This document shows positions 35,102-47,713 of a stretch of 64,000 nucleotides of DNA, one piece after another. The notes beneath the pieces were generated by a model. It was not told where the DNA came from. It was given only the letters and a program-made list of their open reading frames with translations, and searched no databases. Numbering within the stretch: position 1 is the stretch's first letter; each line of letters starts with the position of its first letter. This DNA comes from Gonapodya sp. JEL0774. Its lineage: Eukaryota > Monoblepharomycota > Monoblepharidomycetes > Monoblepharidales > Gonapodyaceae. Made by a program: the position numbers and the translations under genes. The DNA lies in assembly GCA_027604505.1 (NCBI GenBank), contig JADIIX010000045.1:97074-161073 (forward strand), in the 5' to 3' direction.

Positions 35102-38100
35102 ATGTCTGTCGTCGACCCAAACGAAGAACGAGCCCAATCACAAGCTTCGCCATGGGTGGTTGATGGCTTCCTGGGAGCCGGATCGATGAACGCAAACTTC
35201 GTGAATGCCTCGGGGCCGACTCGATCTTTGACGCCCCACGCTCTTGCGATTGCTGCGCTGTTGGTTATCACGATCGATCGATTTTCTTTACGGAAAGAAG
35301 CTGATTCGGACGAAGTTATCGGTGGGCCTCATTTCTCTAGTTCCCTGTCGCTGGGTGAGCCGTGATTGTACTAGACTATTATTTGCGCGAAAACAGCCAC
35401 GCAAGCAGATCGTGCGCCATTTATTCTGCTCGCATATAGAGAAGCAACACTACTTGAGTTCTCCCCGGTTGATCCGTCATTCGAATTACTTCTTGACAAA
35501 GTAACGTCGGTGAACGAGGAAACGGGACCTGATGTTGCGAGGCAACTCATCGAAGAGGTCAGCATCGTGTTGAATACTTTTCCTGATTTCATTCGCCCTC
35601 AATCAAAGTTTCGATGTGCACTCTTGTATTGGTACCAGTTTTCACAAATTGCGGAACTCCCCAGTTTCCACGAGTTCATCGACCGTAAGTCAAGTAATCA
35701 ACTAACATGAAGCGCTCCTGTCATCTTCATTTTGGTCGTAGGAATAAAGCATGTTCTCTCCCGTCAAAATCAGGAAGGGGGGAACCGCGTTCGGATCGTG
35801 GGCATTCACTTTCGCAACGAAATGCGCGCAGCTCTGTACTAAAGCAAGTTGGGAATTTGCCTTCAAGTCCCCTATCAGCCCACTAGGGCTGTTGCTGCGG
35901 CGGGTCGTCTTGGATGTTTCATCCATGCCATTCCACAAGCTTCCAGCACTCCTTGGAGCCATCAAATTATATGCAAACAGTGCAGTGGGGATTGAAAAGC
36001 GAAATACAAACGGAAATGCAGTGGAAAATGATGACAGGGTATTTGGTGTTGTCAGACACGGTTGGGATATTCCATTGGCGGCCGCGACACAATGGTTGGA
36101 GGAGACAACTCAGCGGCTAGAAGGTGAGTTTCAAGTCAAGGTAATAATTGACCAGAGTGCGCGTCTTTTGTTTGCATTATGGGCGTCGGGTACTCTAGCT
36201 CAAAGGAACACATCTGAACAATGACGTCTCCTTGTTGTAGCCGACGACATTGACTCAAAATCTTTCGACATGACTACCTTCTCTTCACTTCTCCAGCACC
36301 CTCAGACGGCTGGAAATGCTTCTTACGTCGGGTATGTTTTTGGCCGAGGAATGCTCGGCAACGCAGGAGCATCGCGCGTATAATCCGTCTCACTCTCCTT
36401 CTCTCCAGCTTTCTTCTTGCCTCTCACAGGTCTGATGCAGAGCTGACTGCTGAGTATGTAGCGCGGGCGGCAGACTTAGCTGCTGTCAAACCTCACATGG
36501 ATGGAAGGCAAGCAGCCTAGCTACTGTGGCAGCTTTGAAACGCTCTTCTAACTTGTATGATTTCAGGAATCATACTGTCCACTATTTATTGCTTGCATCG
36601 GCTGCTGCAAAAGCTAAGGCGGGGGAAGGGGAGGAGGCGGGCATAGTATGTTCGCAACCACCGTGCTTCATTTGTGTGTCATTTTCACCATACCCAAAAC
36701 TACGAACCATCGAACGCTAATCCTATGGAACTCTCAAGACCGCTATCCACGCCTTGAAACTTGCGCGAGAAGCACAAGACGCTCAAGCCGTTGTTGTCGC
36801 GAGTGCGTACGTATCCCTGCGGTAATCGAATCTGTTGATACGACAAACTTTCCCTTGACGATGCGACTTGTTTCATGTTTGCTGGTTTGAAGCTTCCTCC
36901 ATCAACTTCGTCTGTCATTCCCAGAAACGCCTAACGTGGAGCCATTTGTAACAGGCACATTGGCCTCGCAAAACTCTTCTAGCCGTGTTGGTGTGTCGGT
37001 CCCTACCTACATCCGTTCCATCACCGAAGCTGCTGAAGGCATAGAGGGCCTTGTCTTGGTGAGTAGATAGGGATGAAGTATGTTACCAGTTCCGAATTAT
37101 GTGCTCATTTAGTTTTTAAGGGCCGTGACCCCAGGGAGGTACTCCAGTTGCTAACGTCCGCGACCCAGAGTGCCCGCCAGTCCAACATCGCAACTGCATC
37201 CCACCTCCCTCGGACGTCGCAACCTTCTGTGTCTCAGACCTTCGGTCCCCAGCTATCCCTCCCTGTAATCCACCACTTTGCTTCTGTCGCCCAATCTGTT
37301 TATGCCTGCTCCGCGCTTTCAACGCACACGTCAATTCTTTCTCTCCAACCGCCCATTGTGAACACTTCACTCGGCGATTCTCTCCTTGCTGGTTGTCGGT
37401 TGGTACGAGGACTTATTGACTCCGGCTTCTATAAGAAAGCAGCAAGGACTCTTGACATGCTCCGGGATTTGCATAGTTCGGTGATTAAAGGACCTGTAGG
37501 CCGTGAGTGGCGACGGTGTGCTGCAGAGCTAGTATTTTGGCGGGCGATTCGGAGGGGGGAGATCTCTGCCGCGGATTCCGCTTTGGGTGAGCTGGCTGCT
37601 GAAGCGCAAGCAGGACTCAGCGGGTCAGTGGCGGGACTTGTAGCTGGACGGAGTGGGTTCCGGGCGGGTATGGGAGATGTCCAGAGTATGAGAGGGGAGT
37701 TGGCAAAGAGGGCCGGTGACATTATCAATGCCGCGAAAATCCTCGAGACATGGGCGGAGAAGGCAGTAGGCGTGGAGAAATTAGCAGCGATTGTGGAGGT
37801 AGCACGGTTGAGAATAGTGAGTCTCATGGCCCTGGTGGAGCATTGTTCGGTGGCTACTGCTGGGAATAACCCCGCCGCTTTCGAAGTACTCTTCCAATCC
37901 TCTTTCTGCTCTTACGCCCATCCTTACCGCCTTAACTCTCTCTCGCCGTCTTAACTCTCACCCGCTCCACTGTCGAGCTGCGATTCTCTTAGCAACTCTC
38001 TTTTCCCTTATTGGTGCTCCGTATCGCGGTCTTCGACTCGCTAGAGCTGTACTGGAAGACGCGCAGCCAAATTTGGGAGTCCTTGAAAGGGGTGAAGCGT

Positions 38101-38558
38101 GGGAAGCCGTGGGGAGGTGTTTGGAGGCATGCGCTGGAGACGATTCAAGTGCAAGGGGCAATGATTCCATGGCCAGAGCCAGAGGACCTGCTGTTTCGTC
38201 TGCAGCCGCCGATACCACCTACACCACTCTCTCTCGCCCTCATTATTGTGCTCGCCATCCACCGTGGGGCGATAATTGTCTTGTTTCTGCCGCACAGCAC
38301 TACCTACTTGCACGTTCGTGCTACCTTCAGGCGGACGACTTGGAAGCTCAAATTCGAATCCAAGCACTTCTGGCGAAGGTGCATAATATGGCCGGAAATG
38401 AGTCGGAACGGAACGAGGCCGCGAAGGAATGGAGGGTGTGCGGGGAGGTTGGTAAGAGAAGAGCGCGATGTAGAGGGCGTGTCGGCGTCCATGGCGGAGT
38501 TTTCCAAGGATATGGTGCGTTGATGGAGGAATGGGACAAGGAAGGAAGGTGGGCATGA
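35102..38558 (+). CDS. APC5: Anaphase-promoting complex subunit 5 (APC5)
   Basis: APC5 is a TPR scaffold of the APC/C, the ubiquitin ligase that triggers anaphase and mitotic exit. The start at 35102 gives a short head, then RSLTPHALAIAALLVITIDR, matching the APC5 N-terminal LTPxKxxLLVLI segment. The next exon (from the aaaacag acceptor near 35397) contains LLEFSPVDPSFELLLDKV. Around 35870-35960 is SPLGLLLRRVVLDVSSMPFH, the family's SxLGxFLRRCxLxFxxLxF element. TPR-like helices follow: NHTVHYLLLASAAAKA (about 36563-36610), HALKLAREAQDAQAVVV (about 36750-36805), the long segment 37110-37820, and YLLARSCYLQADDLEAQI (about 38305-38355), then a stop at 38558. Many introns; joins around 36230-37070 and 37820-38000 are approximate. 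The degree of match is family-level, by eye. Confidence 0.7.
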
Positions 38559-40071
38559 GAACATTCGGCCTTGCACGGGAACTCCGAAACTCCGACGAGA
38601 TTCAGTTTCATCATCAATATTGATACATTCAAGTTTACTGATAACCCGTGTGAAGCTGAATACCTGAGCACGGAGTGCGCCAGTACCCGTCATTTCTCAC
38701 AGGTACATTAGGCCCCCACGTTTCGTAGGGTACACTCCAATAAACATGTTTGAGACACATACATAAATGAATGCAAATAATGTTCGCCATCATCTTGACT
38801 GTTTCCATTTACTGGGTCCGTCTTCAACAGCAAGCTGTGTATCAACGTCGAGAGGATACTATTGCCGAGTGTTGAGGAAAATTGATGTTTAGGCAGAGTC
38901 TGACATCACCCGACTCGTGGAAATTGATGTGTCTGTGTCTTTTCTTGTGCACTGTAGGTAACTAATTCGCATATTTCCCGACCGGGGTGTGGTTAAGCTG
39001 AGGAGGGCCCCACCGGCTGCAGGCTTCCCCTCGCCCCCACCGACTCCATTCCCATCTCTCCCTCACTATTGTCACAGTACGGATAGTGCAGAATTTTTCG
39101 TCGGAGGTCCCTTCCCTTTCCCCTTCTCCACGTGCATTCCCTCACCTTCTTCGCAACGCGAGGCCCGTTTTTCTCCTCGTCCCCCACTCCACGCACTTTT
39201 TCATACCCCCGTGTCCCGATCTCCCACTCGCGGAGGCGATTCGGTCTCGAATCAACCTCCAGCCGGTGATTCCACCCCCCTCTCGATCCTGTTTCACCTT
39301 CCGCCCCCCTGGATCGCCTCTTTCGTCTGATCTTGCAGTGTCTTGATACAGCCGAGGAGGCCCGTCGATCGTCAGATCTGTCCCGTCTTGCTGCTTTTGC
39401 GCAGCAGGTGGAGAGTCACTGGGTCAGAGACAAGCAGATCCAGGCCCAGACCGCGCGGATTGACCCTCTCCAGATGCAACTAGAGGCTGTCCTGTGTCTC
39501 CGACTCTCTGTTCTCATGCTCCTGGTCCTGATCCGCCAGATCTCGTTCCTTTTCCGCCGGCTTGCCCCGCCCTGCACGTTGCCTTCGAGAACATGCCCCC
39601 TGCTTCCGATCTGGGGTATTCAGCACCTCCTTCGGCTCCTTCTGGCACCCTTCGGTCCGCCGATTTCGTCTGCTCCATAGACACAGCGGCCGTGGAGACG
39701 ACTATCTGTTGCAACATCCCGTCCAGCATGGACCCTGCCCTTTTGGGGGCCCCAATGATTGGTGAGTTCACACCATTTGAGGCACTCATGTCGCGTTACC
39801 TCTGGAACTTGCCATACCTCCCGGAGCTCATTCCCACCGGCGATCACATCGATCAAGCGAATTTCCAATAAACGGACAAGATCAATGATGAAAAGATGGC
39901 GATCGCGACGGTTATGAACATGAAGGTGATGCGTCTCCCGGCCAAGTTTGAGATCCACACACGGCGATCAACAATAAACCATCCACTCTCGTAAGTCTCT
40001 CAGACTCACAATTGGTGACACTCAGATGTTTGAAGAATTAAACCAAGGATTCGCACAAGAAGTAATAAGTT
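38559..40071. other. Low-information stretch, possible decayed gene near 38989-39960
   Basis: Between APC5 and the P450 gene. Plus-strand open frames switch register: a Pro-rich frame to about 39330, then one with EEARRSSDLSRLAAFAQQVE (about 39350-39410), then another with LMSRYLWNLPYLPELIPTG (about 39785-39840). No splice signals explain the changes. This may be a decayed protein-coding element, for instance a gag-like relic, but nothing diagnostic (protease, reverse transcriptase, terminal repeats) is present. 38559-38988 shows nothing. Confidence 0.25.
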
Positions 40072-42654
40072 CTAAATTGCTTGCACTCTAAAGTCGACGG
40101 TCTTCCTCAATCCCAACGTCACGGTCTCCGAGTACCGCCCCTCTCTTTTCGCGGGGTCTGTGTCGTATAATCCTTTTTTTTTTTTTTTGAGAGAGAGAGC
40201 ATCAGATCAAATCGCTTTTCTCTTCCTCCACCTAACATGACAACACTCAAGGGTAACTCACCCCACTTTTCGGGGTCATCTTCGTTAACAAGCTCAAAGT
40301 CGAATCTCCGGATGAGGGTTGAAAGGAACACGGTGGCTTCTTGTTGAGCGAAATTCATACCCTAAATGGCGTTACACAACGGTATCGCAAGTGTTCCAAT
40401 GTCTCAGCAGGCGTGAATGTTGCTCTCACCAAGCAGACCCTAGGGCCTCCATTGAAAACAAAGTGCCGTTTAGTGTTTTGCTTCATGACACTCTTCCCGT
40501 TTTCCAGAAGCCACCGTTCGGGGCGGAACTCCGCGAAATCTTCGCCCCAAATCTCGGAAGAGTAGCCCTATAGCCATGAACGATAACATTAAATCGGGGA
40601 GGTTTTGCGTGTAGCAAGTTTCTACACCAAGTTCACCATCGCGAAGCTGCTGAAAACAATATTATCTCCGGCGTACAAGAGTGTCTTGGTTCCGGGCAAC
40701 ACAACATCCTGAGTAACTCGCTTTCCAGTCTCGGGAACATTTGCGTGAAGTCGAAGCACCTGTTTACGTATTTGGAGAGAGCCGATGTACGTAAACTCAT
40801 AGAACACAGGGAACAAACATCCATCACACACCTCGTTGAACACAGCCAGCGTATACGGCAACTGCCTCAGCATTTCGAACGTGCATTTCCCATCTTTTCC
40901 CATTACGCTCATGGCCTCTTCGCGCAGTTTGCGTACCACTTCTGGTCTCCGCGAGATTTCCCAGAACACCCAGGTGAGGGTTTGCGCCGTTGTATCGCGC
41001 CCGGCCAAGAAGAAATTGAGCACGTGGTCACGAAGGGCCTTGTCCGTGAGGGGTTTGTCATCGTCGGTTTTGGACTGCGTGGGGAGCAACAGATGGACAA
41101 TGTTACCACCTGTTCGTGATGCATCTTGTCCGCTCGAACCCCCAACCGACAAAAAACTTTTCAACATTCCACGTCATCGTAAATCACGACTCACCTTTAA
41201 CAAATGATCCAGTAGATCGTACCGGTCATCGTCCTCCTTTTTCCCGAGTCCCTGAGCGATGAGCTTCCTCTTCTCCAAGAGCACCTCGGACGCAAACTTG
41301 TCAACGATTTCCATGCATTGGGTGAGTTTCCGACCGTTGCCGTTAAAGTATTCGGTGATTTTCCTGTGTCAGTAGAAGCATAGTGGTGGACAGAGGACAG
41401 ACCACCAGCCGTTTTGGCATTAAAGCAACCGTGCAACTTTGGGATCGGCATTAGTTTCTCAAATCCCACCCACCATAGTGCGTTCGAACCCCTCTTGAAC
41501 GCATTCATCATCGCCCAATCAAACGCGTTTGCAAACTCGTTGGGTTCCATCACCAACCGCCCATCCTTTGCGCTCTGCTTCATTGACAGAGCACCGGCGT
41601 CTTTCCCGTAGGCCAATCGGGTGAACGAATCCATGGTACAACGGAGGAAAAGATCTTGTATGTCCACGATGAGCCCTTGTTGGGAGGCGGTGGTGAGGAT
41701 AGTGGAGAGTTGGTCGCAGGTCTCGATGAAGTCTTTGGAAAACTAGGAGAGTGGGTTATCGCCGGATTTTCGACGAGGGTTTTTCATGTCAAAGGACGGG
41801 GTTGGGTTGGGATGACGAAAGTGGGGTGAACAAGGGGTACTCACAAAGTCGCGGAAGCCACGGATGTTAAACAGGTTTGCAGCGAGCTTGCGGGCGGATT
41901 TCCTTGTGGGAACGAAGCAACACGGAAGAGTTTAGAATGCAAGAATCAAGTAAGAACCGGATGAAAACAACCCCCGGTTACATTGGTAATAGTCACCACT
42001 GATCGCCATCCGCCATGAAGATCCCATCGCCTAGCACTTCCTCGAATGTAGTGTCTGATTGAGAATCTTTGATGAAAACGACTGGGTCTTTGAGAATGAA
42101 TTCAACATCTCTAGAGGGCACGAGAGATCGTGATGAGTATTGATTTCTTTTGATTACAGTGTTTGTAAGACACTCGCTGGGGATTGTTCGTGAATATCAC
42201 ATCTTCAGGAGCTGCAATGATAGGCCAAAATGTTTTCCGTCGGACTGGACCGTATGCTTTCACTTTTTCAATCCAGAACTCCCTATAGAGCAAAAACGTG
42301 GAGTTCAGAAGCGTGAACCGAGAAACTCCAGATGGAGTTGGCTTTAAAAGGAACTCACAGCCGTCTGGGTCTTTACACAATAGAAAAATTGATAAAAGTG
42401 AGGTACAGTTTTGAATGAAGGCAGGACAACGTTGTCACACCAACTCACCTGTACTTCCCAATCAGCGAATTGAAGAAGTGACCGACGAGGGGTGATGCAC
42501 CGTCTTCCATGGGTATATCATTTCTGTAGCGTGTGAGAATAGCACGATCCGGATAGAGCGTACACAGAAGCGCGATGACGGCGGCAATGCCCGCAAGTAT
42601 TGACAGGTATGGTGAGGCAGCAAGGAAATGGAATACTGCTTCAATTGCCGGCAT
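40072..42654 (-). CDS. Cytochrome P450 monooxygenase
   Basis: Membrane-anchored haem monooxygenase. The start at 42654 gives an ER anchor (LSILAGIAAVIALLCTLY). Family landmarks in order: I-helix FFLAGRDTTAQ (about 41010-41040); K-helix Glu-x-x-Arg in FNEV-LR, split by the intron near 40830-40756; PERW in FAEFRPERW (about 40515-40545); and the haem loop FNGGPRVCLG with the Cys ligand (about 40440-40470), split by another intron before GMNFAQQEATVF. The last exon starts after a run of A residues (minus strand) and ends YSETVTLGLRKTVDFRVQAI at 40072. All required residues are present, so it should be active. It resembles the fatty-acid/alkane-oxidising fungal groups (CYP52/CYP63-like), but the substrate is not established. 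About nine exons; the first few joins are not fixed. Confidence 0.88.
40174..40199. repeat. T15 run followed by a GA microsatellite
   Basis: Fifteen T residues (40174-40188) run directly into a short GA repeat. On the minus strand this places a CT/A-rich tract right before the last P450 3' splice site. Confidence 0.8.
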
Positions 42655-43263
42655 CTTTCGAGCAGGGAAACACCGTGTGAGAATAGAGCGTAGAAAGTGT
42701 TTGCACCCCCGGTGAGATTACGGACGAGTTGGAGACTTTGAAGGTTTGATGGAGCCGGCTAAATTTGGGTTGCAAGTCGGCCCCACATCGGCTCAAGTGG
42801 CTGTGGGCTGATCTCCCGGTCAGTTTTGCACAAAGATCCCCGCATACGCATGCATGGTTAAGCGAGTATCCTGATTGCTCAGCCAGGAGAAGCTCGCTTA
42901 ATGGGTCATAGACCAGCCATCAACACAGCCTTGTAAAGCCCGCACGGCACGCCGAATAATTGCAGCCATTTGGGTCGCTGCTGTGCCGGAGAGAAGAGAA
43001 ATCCACATCCTGAACAAGTGCACATTATGGTTCATCTCGGGGAGAATGTTATTAATGCACGGACACTGTTGTAGTTATGTACAACTCGATACTCGAATAC
43101 CTACGAGTACACACTGGTAGATAAGCAAATCAAATCTCAAACAAATAGCCCTCAAAAGCAGCATAAAATACATCTTCATGGCACATAGGATACTCATACG
43201 CAACAATCAGTCACTCGAATGAGAATCAGGGGTACCACACCCCACATCCGCTGCACCACGACA
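42655..43263. other. Intergenic
   Basis: Upstream region of the P450 gene (minus strand) and 3' flank of the next minus-strand gene. No gene or repeat was recognised. Confidence 0.4.
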
Positions 43264-46087
43264 TCAACGCCTCTTGTCCTGGTTCCTTCCTTTACCCCTG
43301 CCCTTCGCCACCTCATCCTTCAACTCACCCAAAACCCCGTTCCCATCCCTCAAACTCCCCCACCGCGCAATCAGACTCTTTATCCGCCGCTTCTTCCCAG
43401 AATCCTGCCGCGAGGCTGGATCCCCAGCAACAACCTTCCCAGGAGCTCCGTCCCCGTCTGCATTTAACAACCCAAACACTGTTCCACGCACTTCCTGCAC
43501 CTGCCCCACCTTGCGCTTTGTGGACTTGCGCTTGAATCGAGGGCGCTCCCGATCACCGGGTCTGACGTCTCGGAACCGCGGAGATATCCCCATTCGTGCA
43601 CCCCAAGACGTGACGGAGAACATCGGCGACGATGCGTGCGACGAGGCGATAGAGGATGGTGCGGAAGTAGACCAAGAGGCCAACGAGGAGTAGGACTTTT
43701 CTGTAGGTGGTGGGGAGTCGGAAAGGTGGTCGTCATCACCGGGATTATGGGTAATGGTGAGCAGTGGCATCGTGGGAGGCGGAGGCGGCGGAGGGCGTCG
43801 TGCAGGTGGCGGTGGTAGTGACGTTGATCGGTCGGGAAGAGCGTTAGGAACAGTATAGGGGTAAAAGGGGATGATGCTAGGCGATCGGGGAACCGCAACA
43901 CGAATCGTCGGTGTCGGATCTTCACGCATGGGCTGTGCGGGCACATTACCACCCGTCGACTCCTTCGCGTTAGCAACACTACGCTCGTCATCATGACCAT
44001 CGACACTCTCCGAATGTCCGTACTCGTCCTCGCCCTCCCCTTCGTCGTGTACCACCGCCACCAGCCCTTCCCACGCGATTGGCACATCTTTTGCATGCAC
44101 CATTTGTCCAACCTCGATCCGACCTACTCTCGATTCGCCTCCGTTCCCACTCTTCACCCCTTCCCACCCAGAATCAACCTGGACATCGTCCACCACATCC
44201 ACAAAACTGGTTGTCACAGCGACCTCCGCCGTCTCTCCGGCACAGAACGCCGCCCAATCACTCTCTCCCTTGCCGTCAAATGCACACGCTCCACTTTCAT
44301 CCGCCGCTATGCCCGCACCCTGAAGAGTGACGGCAAATACCGGCACTTGCTTGAAGTATACTGATACCCTGTCCAAGTCCCCGTCCACGTTTCCCACCTG
44401 TGTTTTCGGGAGGTGGTTCTGACGGTACGAGCGCGAGTGGGTGCGCGGGGGCGGATGGGTAAAATGTGGATCGCTGCCTGGCACAGCAGTTTCATCAAAG
44501 GCGTGGTGATGTCGAGTTTTGTGGGATTTGCTCGACTTTTGGGACTTTTGGGACTTGTGAGATTTGGAAGTCGTGGTGCGCACGGGTGGTGTGGGGAGGA
44601 CCTTTGTGGAGCGGTGTCGGACGATTCGGCGGGTGAGGTGCTTTATCGAGCGGGTGCTGGCGCGGAGGGTGGGAGATTCATGCTGGGTAGTGGATTCATT
44701 CTGAATGGGAGAATCATGGTGGGTGAGGGAGGGACTCGGGGAGGAGGATTGCAAAGTGGGATGTACTTTTGAGTGTCTGATTGGAGGTCGGGTGAGGGAC
44801 TCGTTGACGACGGGGGTTGGAGTTCGCGGAAACTTGGGACCAAGAGCCACCATTGGCGAAAGAGGCTCTTGTAAGCCACCGGTCGGTTGTCCGTCTGGTG
44901 AGCTGTGCACGGATTCGTCGTTTGTATGGTGGTTTGCATTGTCACGGTTAGTGGTCACTGGAGGCGACCGCGTTATCACTGTCTCGACAGGTGATGCATG
45001 CCATGATGCCAGTTGCGATGCCAGTTCACCGTGCTCTGCAGGCATTATGGTCTCAGTTTCGGCGCTCAGAGCCACCGCAGGGGACGACGGAAACACGGAA
45101 GGTGGGGGAGGTTGCCATGTTGGAGAAGGGTAGATCAGTTTGTGGGCCGGTTCACTGTCCGCCCGGGTGTGGGAGGTCGTATGAGAAAAATTGTCGGTTA
45201 TCGGAATGGCAGAGGACTTCCAAGAGGGTCCGATGGGTGCGGAGAGCGGAACGTGGGGATTAGACAAGCCAGTGGTAGAAATGGCGAGATGAAAGGGCGT
45301 GGAATGTTGAAATGGCTGGTTTGATGGGTGAGAAGTGTACCCCTGCGCGGATGCAGGCTGGGTGGAATGGGGAGGTGCTGAGGCAGCATTTGGTAGTCTG
45401 AACTGAGGTTCAGGAACAGCACTTGGTAAACCAGAGCTCAGAACAGGTATGAGTGGAGACGAAGGGTGTCTTTCTGGTGAAGCGAATGGGGTCAATTGAG
45501 GTGATCCTGTCACACGTTTGGACAGTTCATCTTGTTCTCTCTTTTGAGTTTCCATGAGGCAAAAGGCAATCATGGCCTCCAAGTCACGGTTGACAAGAGT
45601 GGATTGAGTGGGGGAAGCATGCAAAGAAAGCAAGTCATCGACGAGGACCGACCTGTCATGGTGGTTTGGCGTGAACATTTTGCAACAAGAGTCCAGGATA
45701 TCCCAGTAAGTTGAGAGCTTTACACTTCCAAAAACTCTAGACAGGAACGCACTTTCTTCGTATTTCTTCGTCTGAGAGCGAATTGAGAGACCGCAAGGAA
45801 GTGGAAGATGCCATCGTCCGAAGCATGGAGGAACCCGATTCGGGGCCGAGCCCCGTCCTGAAAGACCCAGAGAGTGGTCTCGACGTCGAATAATCTTTCA
45901 TGAAAGATGGGGTACCAGAGTTTGAATTGGACGGTTTTCGTGTGTGTTGGGGGAGATGCCTGGTCGGCTGGGACACTAGAGACGAGGAGCCGTCGCTGAG
46001 AGAGCCCGAGCTCGCTGTCGTTAGAATCCTCGGCGACGACGATGCGGATCCCCGCCGCCCAGGCGGAAACATTTTCAAAACCGACAC
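43264..46087 (-). CDS. Large disordered basic/Ser-rich protein, unrecognised
   Basis: The main exon (about 45690-43264) encodes roughly 805 residues, preceded by an N-terminal exon from an ATG at 46087 or 46072 (MFPPGRRGSAS). A short helical region spans the junction (SLSDEEIRR, then TYWDILDSCC, then DLEAMIAFCLMETQKREQDEL) and may be the only folded N-terminal part. A central segment of about 130 residues (VSVYFKQVPVFAVTLQGAGI to KDVPIAWEGLVAVVHDEGE, about 44360-44040) looks folded but matches nothing I know. The tail is strongly basic (RFKRKSTKRKVGQ). The join near 45740-45760 is a problem: the two frames fit together only across a 16-base gap bounded by gtgcgt and ctag, too short for a normal intron. 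Confidence 0.55.
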
Positions 46088-46514
46088 AGAATTCTAAAGT
46101 TCGCTTGTGTGATCGGATATGAACAGGAACGGAATGGGCATAAAGCACCGCCAAACCCCTCCCCCTCAGCACTCAGCCTGCCCCAATTATTATTATCACA
46201 GCCGTTACCTCAGACCGAACTTCGCCCTATTCTAAAATACTCCGTTTGTTTACTCTGCATTTCATACTAGCTTATAGCCATTGTCGAATCTGTGAAAGCA
46301 GGGGGTGTGCTAGGTGAGCTCGAAGAGGGCATCCATTAGCCTGGATCTTGATTGAATCTTCAAAGCTCTAATGGCAAGGGAGATTGGGTCAGGTGTTATC
46401 ATCATGTTTGCGAGGCGTGCGCCAGGCAGGAATCGAAAAATTTGTGTGCTGGGGTCCACGGGATCAATGCTGGTTGACTTCCGTTTATCTCCATTTCCCC
46501 CACCATTCGCTCAA
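46088..46514. other. Divergent promoter region
   Basis: 5' flanks of the basic Ser-rich gene (leftward) and the small Cys-pair gene (rightward). An ATG at 46371 is in frame with the latter, but the segment before 46515 has no protein-like character. Confidence 0.4.
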
Positions 46515-47170
46515 ATGTCACGCAGCTCTTCCGAATCTCCTTCTCCCACAAAATCGCCAAGTTCACGGTCACCGTCTGCGTCCCCAAAGTACGACGCCGA
46601 AGATAGTGACGGCTCTTCGTCTCCCCCACCAAACGAAGGCCTTGCAAGAAGCAACTCCAGGAGGTATGTGGACGAATCTCGGAGCCAGAAGGATTTGACA
46701 CCTTCGCAAGGTAGGTACGTTGTGCGTACACGATCACGGGTTTCCCCGCAGTCTTTCCTGCTTCGCAGAATATTGATTCGAGAAATTCACATTTCAAAGA
46801 AGAATGGTCCAACCCACTCTACTTTAGAAACCGCCTCAAGTCCATCCTCTTACCCTTCCTCGCCCTTCCTCCAGACACTCCACCTCCAAATACGCCATCG
46901 GCCTCCGATACGGTGCTCTCCCTCCTCCTATGCCAAAACTGCTTTCGTCCCCGCCCCCCTGCTTGTTTCCCACGTGCCCTTCTTGTGCAGCTTGACCGGG
47001 CTGACTTGACAACTATTCAGCAGCTTGCTCAAGACCTAACGTGTTCGGACTGTGTGCCAGAGGTGGCCGATGTGGTGCCGGATGAGTCGAACGGGAGATC
47101 TACAGAGGATCTGCTGGACGAGTTCATGAGTGACTGGGGTGGTGAAGAGGATGGCGACTTCATGCCTTGA
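46515..47170 (+). CDS. Small protein with paired cysteines, unrecognised
   Basis: Two exons. The first (from 46515) is a Ser/Pro-rich head, MSRSSSESPSPTKSPSS. Its gtaggt donor after TPSQ joins in phase to the acceptor ending cccgcag near 46751. The second gives HFKEEWSNPLYFRNRLKSIL, then a Pro-rich link, then a globular part with LLLCQNCF and DLTCSDCVPEV, and ends in an acidic tail, STEDLLDEFMSDWGGEEDGD. The two Cys-x-x-Cys pairs lie about 34 residues apart and could bind one zinc. About 198 residues in total. I do not recognise the family. Confidence 0.55.
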
Positions 47171-47713
47171 CAAGTCTTGAGTTCCGAACCACGTCCCGCG
47201 ATGTGATAATCGAGGTGGTGAAGCTCTGCCAGTCAGTAGGCATCGGCAATGAAGCACGGACTTCAACTCTAAAGGAAGGATATCCTCCCTCTCTCATGCG
47301 TCAATCATGTTACATGTTGCTGCTAAAAGCACCTTCACCAGTACCCACATGGAATGAGCAGGCAAGCAGCAGTCATATGTCATCTGATCTTCGAACCACG
47401 GTCTTTTCTAGCTCACCTATATGTGGATAATTCAGCCCCAAATACATTCTCACTGTCACATGAATACTGGCTGCAGCCCACTGAGAGCGAGAACGCTGTG
47501 GGTTCGAAATATATTGCGAAAAAAATAGCTACAGAGGAGAGCTGCAGCGCGGCCTCAGGCAGCCGTCATGGGCAACCTGGTTTGCATTCACACCATTCAC
47601 GTATGAAATGAAGAATGAGATTAGAGAGACACTGCGGGCAGTGAAGAATCTCAAACGGGGTTCAACGGTGAATTGCTTAGTTATTGCAAACACCACATGA
47701 TACGCTATGAAGA
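47171..47713. other. Convergent 3' region
   Basis: The genes on both sides end here. No gene was seen. A ggttcgaa sequence near 47500 lacks the rest of a tRNA. Confidence 0.4.

Noticed and set aside
45720-46172. 150-codon minus-strand open frame overlapping the N-terminal exon of the basic Ser-rich protein
   Set aside because: It overlaps a frame with better disordered-protein composition in line with its neighbour exon, and it contains no recognisable domain. Treated as a shadow.
47480-47520. ggttcgaa word resembling a tRNA T-arm
   Set aside because: The preceding sequence cannot fold into the D and anticodon arms.
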